21,000 nucleotides of DNA from Candidatus Sodaliphilus fimicaballi (GTDB taxonomy: Bacteria > Bacteroidota > Bacteroidia > Bacteroidales > Muribaculaceae): the NCBI GenBank assembly GCA_018065165.1, contig JAGHTV010000450.1, forward strand, positions 1-21,000. Reading direction: 5' to 3'. Positions 15,287-21,000 of this stretch are shown here, piece after piece. The first letter of the stretch is position 1. Each line of letters opens with the position of its first letter. A program made the position numbers and the translations under genes. Below the pieces are notes generated by a model, which was not told the DNA's origin, ran no database searches, and worked only from the letters and a program-made list of their open reading frames with translations.

Positions 15287-15910
15287 TTAATCGTAGATGG
15301 TTTCAAATTGGTTGCCAGTCCACTTGAGGCGGAATACTACCTTTCCAGCGGCCGTCACGGTGATGAGACCGTCCTTGAGTTCGGCAGTCATCATGCCCTT
15401 AGGAGCATCGCCAAGCACCTCTTCAAAGGCGAAGTTACCATTAATCTCGCTGCAGGGGAAGGCAACCAGCATAGCCATCTGATTATTTTCCTCGTTCTTG
15501 CTGCGTGTCACGATGACGATTTCGTCGTGTCCGTCCTTGTTGAAGTCATAGTACCCCAGGATATAGTCATTGTGCAGATACAGTTCCTCGGCCTCACCCT
15601 TGAAGCCCTCTTCGCCTACGGTTGTAGAAGCACTGAGGCATGCAACAGCCTGGCTGCTCTCGCTTATTCGGTTCATTGATAAGGTTACACCACCAAAGAA
15701 GTCGTCAAATGTAATGGTAGTTTTGTTGTACAAGTCCTTGGCATCGTTGTAGTCGATGGTGATGCCGTCCTCGGTGGTAATGTCCTTTATGTCTAATACC
15801 ATGGGGTTCTTCAAACCTTGGAAAAAGAGGTCGGACTGCGCATTGGCAGGCGTTGCAACACCCATAAGGGCTGCAGCAACAATACTTAATGAAAGAATTG
15901 TCCTGTTCAT
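15287..15910 (-). CDS. Exported protein of unknown function with EF-hand/VCBS-like calcium motif
   Basis: A 207-aa protein I do not recognise. It has a clear Sec signal peptide (MNRTILSLSIVAAALMGVATPANA, cleavage expected near 24), so it should be periplasmic or secreted. At 122-130 it carries DFNKDGHDE, the Dx(N)xDGxxE acidic loop found in FG-GAP/VCBS and EF-hand-like repeats, which usually binds Ca2+; only one copy is present. The remainder looks beta-rich and ends GKVVFRLKWTGNQFETIYD. A longer reading from a TTG at 15946 is rejected because that start lies inside a 28-bp palindrome and puts 12 charged residues before the signal peptide. It is 7 nt upstream of the C_GCAxxG_C_C gene. Confidence 0.75.
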   Translation of the reverse strand: MNRTILSLSIVAAALMGVATPANAQSDLFFQGLKNPMVLDIKDITTEDGITIDYNDAKDLYNKTTITFDDFFGGVTLSMNRISESSQAVACLSASTTVGEEGFKGEAEELYLHNDYILGYYDFNKDGHDEIVIVTRSKNEENNQMAMLVAFPCSEINGNFAFEEVLGDAPKGMMTAELKDGLITVTAAGKVVFRLKWTGNQFETIYD

Positions 15911-15935
15911 TGTTTTAGTTTGTTTATCGTTATTT

Positions 15936-15963
15936 AAGCCCTGCAACCGCGGTTGCAGGGCTT
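15936..15963. terminator. Perfect 28-bp palindrome (stem-loop) between two exported-protein genes
   Basis: A perfect inverted repeat, left arm AAGCCCTGCAACCG, which can form at least a 12-bp stem with a CGCG loop. It starts 13 nt after the stop of the minus-strand gene at 15977. The minus-strand continuation is AAATAACG, not a U-run; the T-run is on the plus side. It is therefore either an imperfect terminator or an mRNA-stabilising hairpin. Confidence 0.6.
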
Positions 15964-15976
15964 TTGGGGGTTTACA

Positions 15977-16471
15977 TTATTTCTCGGTGAACGAAACGCA
16001 CATGATGTTGAGGAAGTGCGAGTCGGCCTTGCTGTAGGCTTCCCATTCGCTTTTCTTGATGGTGCCCTTGAAGCGGAATACCTTCACACTAGTGTTCTCG
16101 TCATGCTTGGTGCCGAGGAACTTTATCAGGTCGGCAGCCTGGGTCATGTCGAAGGGGATGGGGCTCAGGTCAAATGAGTTGTCGTCCTTGTCCCAGTAAG
16201 ACAGGCTTGCTTCCAGATAGTTGACTGTCTTGATCTGGATGGGCTCTTCGGCCTCAAAGGGAACATTTACCTCTACCTCAAGTTCGTTGCCATTTTCCTT
16301 AACGATGGTGAAGGTGGTGCCTCCGGCGCTGAACAGTGACGGCGAGAAGTTGTCGCTGAACTTACCGCTTGTCGATACCGAGTTAAGGTCAAGTTGCACG
16401 GTATTGCCTGCAGCATTGCCAGTCACGATGGCCATAGTGGCCACAACGAGTGTCAATAAGAGTTTCTTCAT
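15977..16471 (-). CDS. Small exported protein of unknown function
   Basis: A 164-aa protein with a Sec signal peptide (MKKLLLTLVVATMAIVTGNA, cleavage near 20-21). No family is recognised. The mature part is Ser/Thr-rich at the start, then has alternating beta-like segments (TTFTIVKENGNELEVEVNVPF) and several acidic patches (WDKDDNSFDL). The C-terminal part VKVFRFKGTIKKSEW...HFLNIMCVSFTEK looks like a small beta-sandwich edge, but this is only an impression. It starts 16 nt after the galM stop, so it is very probably co-transcribed with the epimerase and the prolyl oligopeptidase upstream. A palindrome follows the stop. Confidence 0.72.
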   Translation of the reverse strand: MKKLLLTLVVATMAIVTGNAAGNTVQLDLNSVSTSGKFSDNFSPSLFSAGGTTFTIVKENGNELEVEVNVPFEAEEPIQIKTVNYLEASLSYWDKDDNSFDLSPIPFDMTQAADLIKFLGTKHDENTSVKVFRFKGTIKKSEWEAYSKADSHFLNIMCVSFTEK

Positions 16472-16487
16472 TATTACAATTATTTAA

Positions 16488-17609
16488 TTATTTTGTTGAA
16501 AACTTGTAGATACAAGTGCTGTGGTAAGTCTCACCGGGCTTAACCAGTGTTGAGGGATACTCTGGCTGGTTGGGGGTGTTGGGGTAGTGCTGTGTCTCCA
16601 TAACGACTGTACCACGATAGGGATAAACAACGCCGCCCTTGCCCACTGTGGGCTCCAGGAAGTTGCCTACATAGAACTGCAGACCAGGCTCGGTAGTAAA
16701 TACCTCCATGAGGATGCCTGTAACCTTGCTGTAAACTGTAGCTGCTACCTTGCCAAGGTCGCAACCAGTGTTGAGCACGAAGTTGTGGTCATAGCCCTTG
16801 CCGTTCTTGAGTTGCTCGTTGTCCTGCTCGATGTCTTGACCTACGGGCTTAGCGGTGCGGAAGTCGAAGGGTGTACCCTCAACGGCCATCATAGTGCCGT
16901 GAGCCATGAATGTGCTGTCAATGGGAGTGATGCTGTCGGCAGCAATCATTACCTCCTGCTCCAGCACGTTCTTGCTCAGGTCGCCACCCAGGTTGAAGTA
17001 AGAGTGGTTAGTGAGGTTGATGTGAGTAGCCTTGTCGGTAGTTGCCTCGTAGTCGATGCGCAGAGCGTTGTCATAGCCAAAGGTGTAGACAACCTTCACA
17101 TTAACTGTGCCAGGGAAACCGCCTATGCTCTTGTCCTCGAGCTTGAGTTCGAGGGTTGAGTCGTTGAGCTGTGTAGCATCCCACACGCTGTGATGGTAGC
17201 CCACGGGACCGCCGTGCAGGGTGTGGCTGTAGTTGTTTACTTCGAGCTTGGCTGTGTCGCCGTCAACCACGAACTGGCCGTTCTCGATGCGGTTGCCATA
17301 ACGGCCAATGAGGGCACCGAAGTTGCCAGGCTTGTCGGCCACGTAGGTGTCGATGCTGTCATAGCCCAGTACTACGTCGGTGAGTTTGCCATCCTTGTCG
17401 GGCACATTGATAGATACAATGCGACCGCCATAGTTGGTGATTTCTACATAGGCGCCACTGGCGTTCTTGAGAGTGTAAAGTGCGGTGGGTTTGCCATCTA
17501 CTGTCGACTCAAAGGCCTTAGCGCGTTCACTGTTAGCTTCGTTTGTTGCGGTGCATGCTGCAAGTGTGAGCATTGCGAGTGCAACGAGTGTAAAATAGGT
17601 TTTTTTCAT
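16488..17609 (-). CDS. galM: Aldose 1-epimerase, lipoprotein form (mutarotase)
   Basis: A 373-aa enzyme that interconverts alpha and beta anomers of aldoses such as galactose and glucose, so sugars released by glycan breakdown can enter central metabolism. The signal peptide ends in lipobox LAAC (Cys19), so this form should be anchored outside the cytoplasm, as is common in Bacteroidetes. Catalytic residues are all present: His132 in HTLHGG, His202 in NHSYFNL, and Glu338 in METQHYP; Asp274 in GYDHNF is the substrate-binding Asp. FGALIGRYGNRIENGQF near 97-113 is the usual family signature. It begins 25 nt after the prolyl oligopeptidase stop and is followed by a small exported protein 16 nt on. 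Confidence 0.94.
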   Translation of the reverse strand: MKKTYFTLVALAMLTLAACTATNEANSERAKAFESTVDGKPTALYTLKNASGAYVEITNYGGRIVSINVPDKDGKLTDVVLGYDSIDTYVADKPGNFGALIGRYGNRIENGQFVVDGDTAKLEVNNYSHTLHGGPVGYHHSVWDATQLNDSTLELKLEDKSIGGFPGTVNVKVVYTFGYDNALRIDYEATTDKATHINLTNHSYFNLGGDLSKNVLEQEVMIAADSITPIDSTFMAHGTMMAVEGTPFDFRTAKPVGQDIEQDNEQLKNGKGYDHNFVLNTGCDLGKVAATVYSKVTGILMEVFTTEPGLQFYVGNFLEPTVGKGGVVYPYRGTVVMETQHYPNTPNQPEYPSTLVKPGETYHSTCIYKFSTK

Positions 17610-17634
17610 CTTAAAACTGATTTTATGTCAATGA

Positions 17635-19752
17635 TTATTTCTTGTATTTGTATTTGACGCCCAAGTTGTACATGATGAACGACTGAATGTCGGTATACTC
17701 CTCGATAACCTTGCTTATGGGCTTGCCATGGCCATGACCGGCGTTGGTATCGACGCGTATTATCTTAACTGCATCGCCTGTGTTGCTGGCTTGCAGTTGT
17801 GCGGTGTACTTAAATGAATGAGCTGGTACCACGCGGTCGTCGTGGTCGCCACTGGTAACTAGGATGGGCGGATACTGGGTGCCGTCGTTCTTGATGCTGT
17901 GCAACGGAGAGTAAGCCTTGAGGTACTCAAACATCTCCTTAGAGTCGTCACTGCGGCCGTAGTCGTGAGCCCAGTTCCAGCCTATGGTGAACTTGTGATA
18001 GCGCAACATGTCCATCACGCCCACCTGAGGCACTGCTGCGCCATAGAGGTCGGGACGCTGGTTCACTACTGCACCCACGAGCAGACCGCCATTGCTGGCG
18101 CCGTTGATGGCAATTTTGCCCTTGGCGGTGAAGCCCTCGCTTATGAGCCACTCGGCTGCAGCGATGAAGTCGTCAAACACATTCTGCTTCTTCATCTTGG
18201 TGCCAGCCTCGTGCCACACCTCGCCATACTCGCCACCACCGCGCAAGTTGGTGTAAGCATACACTCCACCGGCATCGAGCATTGCAAACGGCGTGCGTGA
18301 ATAGCTGTAGGCGGGGTTCATGCTGGCGTTGAAGCCACCATAGCCATATACCAGAGCAGGACGCTTGCCGTCGCGCTTGAGGCCTTTCTTGTAGATGAGG
18401 AACATGGGTACGCGAGTGCCATCCTTCGAGTTGAAGAACACTTGCTCGGTAACATAGTCGTCACGCTTGAGGGGCACATTGGGAGCAAAGATGCAAGCCG
18501 ACTTGCCTGTCTCCATGTCGTAGGCATAGATAGATGTGGGTTAGGTGAAGCTGGTGAAGCTGTAGAACACTTCCTTCTCGCTGTTCTTGCTCCAGAAACC
18601 TACCGAGCCAAATGTGGGAAGTTCTATCTCGCGTTCAATCTTGCCTTGTGCATCAACCACATAGGGGTGGCTCGATGCGTCGCGGTCATATGTAACGATA
18701 AACTTGCCCGCTGCCAGTTGTGCACCACTCAGCACCCATTCGCCCTGGGCAATGAAGTCCTTGCGGCTTGCCTTGCACAGGTTGTCGATGTCATAAGACA
18801 CCACCTTCCAGCGGGGTGCACCGGCATTGGTCATCACATACAACTTGCCATGGGCAACGCCTATGGGCTCGTTATAGCTGCCGTCGGTGTCGGCTAGGCG
18901 CACATAGTGGGGGTTGATGTCCTTAAGGTCCTTTACCCACAGGCCGTTGCCTTCACCCTGAGTCTCTTGTATGAAGATGAAACGCTCGTTGCCCATTACC
19001 TGCGCCTGGTGGAACATGAGAGGCTCGCGTGCGTTACTAAACTCTATATAGTCCTGTTCCTGGGGTGTGCCCAGCTTGTGATAGCACACCTTGTGGAACT
19101 CATTCTTTTGCGACTTGGCATTCTCGGGGGCGTCATAGCAGCTGTAGAAGAATCCATCGCCCAGCCACTGGGCATCGGTAAACTTGGCCCACACGATGTG
19201 ATCCTCAAGTTGCTTGCCAGTGGCAAGGTCGAGCACATAAATCTCGTTCCAGTCACTTCCGTTGCGAGTGATCACATAGGCCATGTAGCGGCCGTCGTCG
19301 CTGAAGTTGGTCTGTTGCAGAGCCACCGTGCCGTCGCTCGACAGCGTGTTAGGGTCGAGCACCACGCGTGCCTCGCCGTCGAGGGCGTCCTTCACATAGA
19401 GCACGCTCTGGTTTTGCAGACCGTCGTTCTTGAAGAAGTAGTACTTGTCCTTAACCTTGAACGGAGTGCCCATCTTCTCATAGTTGGCCAGCTCGGTGAT
19501 GCGTTTCTTTACATCGTTGCGTCCTGGAATGCTTGACAGGTAATTGCTGCTTATCTTATTCTGTTCTTTTACCCACTTGGCGGTCTCCTCGCTATTGTCA
19601 TCTTCCAGCCAGCGATAAGGATCGGGCACAGGAGTGTCAAAGTAAATGTCTACAGTATCAACGCGACGAGCGTCGGGGTACTTGATTGTGCGAGCTTGGC
19701 TTGCAAGAGAAGCACCAACTAGTATGGTAGTACACATAACGAGATGTTTCAT
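17635..19752 (-). pseudogene. Prolyl oligopeptidase (S9A), interrupted by one in-frame TAA
   Basis: Reads as a 705-residue prolyl oligopeptidase with a signal peptide (MKHLVMCTTILVGASLASQA), close to the usual 700-710 aa, but codon 404 is TAA (18541-18543). The beta-propeller half (19752-18541) opens with the typical TVDIYFDTPVPDPYRWLEDDNSEET. The catalytic half continues in the same frame with every active-site residue in place: Ser553 in NGASNGG, Asp639 in DHDDRVVP and His673 in AGHGHGK. The stop falls between FTSFT and PTSIYAYD, where homologues usually read straight through, often with Tyr. No frameshift is needed, so one substitution explains it. Alternatives: recent nonsense mutation, assembly error, or readthrough. 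The downstream half alone has ATG codons (first at 18516) but lacks the propeller. It leads the galM operon. Confidence 0.9.
18541..18543 (-). other. In-frame TAA inside the prolyl oligopeptidase reading frame
   Basis: Minus-strand context is ACC TAA CCC ACA, giving FTSFT-stop-PTSIYAYD. TAC or TAT (Tyr) is one substitution away. The flanking codons on both sides are in the same frame and both encode conserved family sequence. Confidence 0.88.
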
Positions 19753-19777
19753 TGTAGTCTTGTTTAAATCGTAACTA

Positions 19778-19828
19778 CAAAGATAGTGATTTTTTGTAAA
19801 GGTTTAAAAGTTTAAAGGTTTAAAAGTT
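19778..19828 (-). promoter_or_regulatory. Promoter of the prolyl oligopeptidase-galM operon with a 16-bp tandem repeat
   Basis: On the minus strand, TATCTTTG (19785-19778) lies 25 nt before the ATG at 19752. Upstream, after 11 bp, 19828-19797 reads two exact copies of AACTTTTAAACCTTTA. This is base-for-base the same 32-bp tract as at 9848-9879 in front of the flippase-lptE operon, where the spacing to the same -7 box is 10 bp. The -33 position falls within the tract. Confidence 0.62.
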
Positions 19829-20073
19829 TAATTTTTTCTCGCATAATCCTCTGTAGCCCTCTGGTTTCCTCTCCTATCGTCGTAGTTTTTCTCTTGTTGG
19901 TGACGGGGAAAGAAAATGCGGGTAAATGGGGTGACGTGGTTACGTCACTTGCTGCAAGGCGCTGCATATTGCGGCCGAAGCAAGCTTCGCCGCCATCTTC
20001 CTCGCCTTTCACCACCAGCCCTTGGCTGGCCCCCTTTTCCCGCTAGAAAACGGCTCCTTTGTCGCAAAAACAA
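19829..20073. other. Non-coding region with several stem-loops
   Basis: This gap between the prolyl oligopeptidase promoter and the orphan gene holds three stem-loops: GTGACGT-GGTT-ACGTCAC (19931-19948), a GCGG/CCGC plus CGAAG/CTTCG hairpin with one bulged C (19971-19993), and CCAGCC-CTT-GGCTGG (20015-20029). Short ORFs exist on both strands (67 and 61 codons), but neither has domain-like sequence or a promoter I can see. It may be a structured RNA, a degraded gene or a dispersed repeat; the sequence alone does not decide. Confidence 0.45.
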
Positions 20074-20092
20074 GTGCGCCAAGATGGCGCAC
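20062..20092 (-). terminator. Intrinsic terminator for the orphan gene
   Basis: Stem GTGCGCCA / TGGCGCAC (20074-20081 with 20085-20092), 3-nt loop. Read on the minus strand the hairpin is followed by TTGTTTTTGCG, a terminator-like T-rich run. It lies 64 nt beyond the stop of the minus-strand gene at 20156. Confidence 0.65.
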
Positions 20093-20141
20093 AAAATATA
20101 ATATCATTTTTGACAAAAGGAACAAATTCTAGATAAAAAGA

Positions 20142-20160
20142 ACCGTCCCTTTTATCTATT
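20142..20160. repeat. Left copy of a 19-bp inverted repeat
   Basis: ACCGTCCCTTTTATCTATT, an exact inverted match to 20982-21000. It covers the TAG stop of the orphan gene (20156-20158). Together with 20130-20141 it also forms a local hairpin, TAGATAAAA / TTTTATCTA with an 11-nt loop. Confidence 0.9.
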
Positions 20161-20911
20161 TTGGTTTGTTATAACCTGCTATGAAGTAGTAAGAAGAAAG
20201 ATCATAATCATATAAGTTATCTACTTCGGGGGAAAATTCTCCATTTTGCAATGATGCCACATCAAGCTTAAAACGCTTGAAATCATTCCTATCAATAACA
20301 AAGATGTAGTTGTTGGATAAAACGAAGTCTTTAACAAGACCTGAGTAGACAAACCTACATGACAATGTCTTCAAAAGAGGTCCCTGGCACAATATGTTTT
20401 TTTTAAAATCTTTCACAATCGCAACTACTTGGAAATAATCTGTTGTTAGTTCGCATTGTAAATACAATATTAATCCAACCTCACGAAAACTCCTTTTCTT
20501 TAGGATCCATGTGTTTTGATAATTATTATTTGCAAACTTATCAACAATATTCATAATCTCTGTTATGTCAACACCTTGAAATTCAGAGAATTTGTTTACC
20601 CCACATCTAATAAGGTTTATATAATAAGAGAAATCATTTTTCTGCTTGGCTTTTTGGTAATCTTCATAGTTAAATGGAAGATAAATTCTGATATCTTTAT
20701 TGACCTTTTTGGGTTGTTTAGTTTCTCTCTCTGGCAAAAGTGATATATACAACCCATTGCAATCGCCTACGTCAATTTTCTTGCGTCGTATGACTTTGGT
20801 GATATAATGATTGATAAAGTCCACATGACACTGGAATTCATATCTCAATTCATTGTCGAGAACACTAAATGTGTCATAGTCTAATAACAGTTCAAAATGA
20901 TACAAATTCAT
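20156..20911 (-). CDS. Orphan AT-rich gene of unknown function inside the inverted repeats
   Basis: A 251-aa protein I do not recognise: soluble, no signal peptide, no clear transmembrane helix, rich in Asn, Lys, Phe and Tyr. It starts MNLYHFELLLDYDTFSVLDN and ends YDYDLSSYYFIAGYNKPK. I find no transposase (DDE, HUH, Tyr or Ser recombinase) or nuclease motif. The gene is visibly more AT-rich than every neighbour, with different codon use, which suggests recent transfer. A TTG at 20935 would add eight residues, but it falls next to the -7-like CATCTTTG (20939-20932), so the ATG at 20911 is chosen. The stop lies inside the left inverted repeat. It could be an orphan immunity- or defence-type cargo gene, but that is speculation from context only. 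Confidence 0.7.
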   Translation of the reverse strand: MNLYHFELLLDYDTFSVLDNELRYEFQCHVDFINHYITKVIRRKKIDVGDCNGLYISLLPERETKQPKKVNKDIRIYLPFNYEDYQKAKQKNDFSYYINLIRCGVNKFSEFQGVDITEIMNIVDKFANNNYQNTWILKKRSFREVGLILYLQCELTTDYFQVVAIVKDFKKNILCQGPLLKTLSCRFVYSGLVKDFVLSNNYIFVIDRNDFKRFKLDVASLQNGEFSPEVDNLYDYDLSSYYFIAGYNKPK

Positions 20912-20981
20912 AATTATATTTTTTGTAGATAACAAAGATGGTTCTTTTTTCTACTCTCGGCGGACTCTGTGGGAGAGTTGT

Positions 20982-21000
20982 AATAGATAAAAGGGACGGT
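20982..21000. repeat. Right copy of the 19-bp inverted repeat (at the window edge)
   Basis: AATAGATAAAAGGGACGGT, the exact reverse complement of 20142-20160. The window ends on its last base, so the repeat may be longer than the 19 bp seen. The two copies delimit 859 bp holding the orphan gene. Confidence 0.9.

Noticed and set aside
15911..15946. N-terminal extension of the exported protein from TTG at 15946
   Set aside because: Start codon lies within the palindrome and the extension precedes a complete signal peptide; ATG at 15910 is better.
17635..19752. Frameshift or two separate genes as explanation for the split prolyl oligopeptidase
   Set aside because: Both parts are in the same frame and the eight codons between stop and next ATG encode family sequence, so a nonsense codon explains it fully.
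19812..20015. 67-codon minus-strand ORF in the gene-free stretch
   Set aside because: No domain, no promoter or ribosome-binding signal, stop provided by the promoter repeat tract, and hairpins inside; coding potential is not supported.
19916..20101. 61-codon plus-strand ORF in the same stretch
   Set aside because: Overlaps three hairpins and the terminator; Arg- and Pro-rich translation looks like random reading of GC-richer DNA.
20156..20911. Transposase within the inverted repeats
   Set aside because: No DDE, HUH, tyrosine or serine recombinase motif is visible in the encoded protein.

Overview
The window looks like a chromosomal segment of a member of the order Bacteroidales, probably Muribaculaceae or Prevotellaceae; the family is inferred from gene content, not proven. 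The evidence is the gene set (carboxyspermidine-type polyamine route, Bacteroidetes LptE, TGS-fused uridine-kinase-like protein, polysaccharide-degrading enzymes with signal peptides) and the promoters. Several match the Bacteroidetes sigma-factor consensus TTTG-N19-21-TAnnTTTG, and Shine-Dalgarno sequences are weak. No tRNA, rRNA or CRISPR array was seen, and no transposase.

Layout. 1-2036 (minus): a secreted alpha-amylase (GH13) followed by the N-terminal third of a GH20 beta-N-acetylhexosaminidase that runs off the window. 2182-3837 (plus): a TGS/ThrRS-like domain fused to a uridine-kinase-type P-loop kinase, closed by a two-way terminator. 3919-8487 (minus): a compact operon rsmA - mgtE - carboxyspermidine dehydrogenase - CapA-like lipoprotein, the last two with a TAATG overlap. 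8615-9637 (minus): an integral-membrane acyltransferase with its own promoter. 9923-12004 (plus): flippase-like membrane protein - LptE - single-pass membrane protein, ended by a strong terminator. 12095-14669 (minus): ruvB then a Wzx-like flippase. 14758-19752 (minus): prolyl oligopeptidase (broken by one in-frame stop), aldose 1-epimerase lipoprotein, two small exported proteins of unknown function, and a C_GCAxxG_C_C-type cysteine protein. 19753-20155: mostly non-coding, with several stem-loops. 20156-20911 (minus): an AT-rich orphan gene of unknown function bracketed by an exact 19-bp inverted repeat, the right copy of which lies on the last bases of the window.

How the genes fit together. 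Most of the window is housekeeping and cell-envelope biology: glycan breakdown and sugar handling (GH13, GH20, GalM), envelope assembly (LptE, Wzx-like and YbhN-like membrane proteins, acyltransferase), ribosome maturation (RsmA) and the counter-ions RNA depends on (Mg2+ through MgtE, spermidine through the dehydrogenase).

The non-coding DNA carries the less ordinary signals. Short-period tracts of 6-8 bp units sit at the -33 region of several promoters. One 32-bp tract (two exact copies of a 16-mer) occurs identically upstream of two unrelated genes about 10 kb apart, each time 10-11 bp before the same -7 box TATCTTTG. The IR-flanked orphan gene at the right end is the best candidate for a mobile or invertible cassette.
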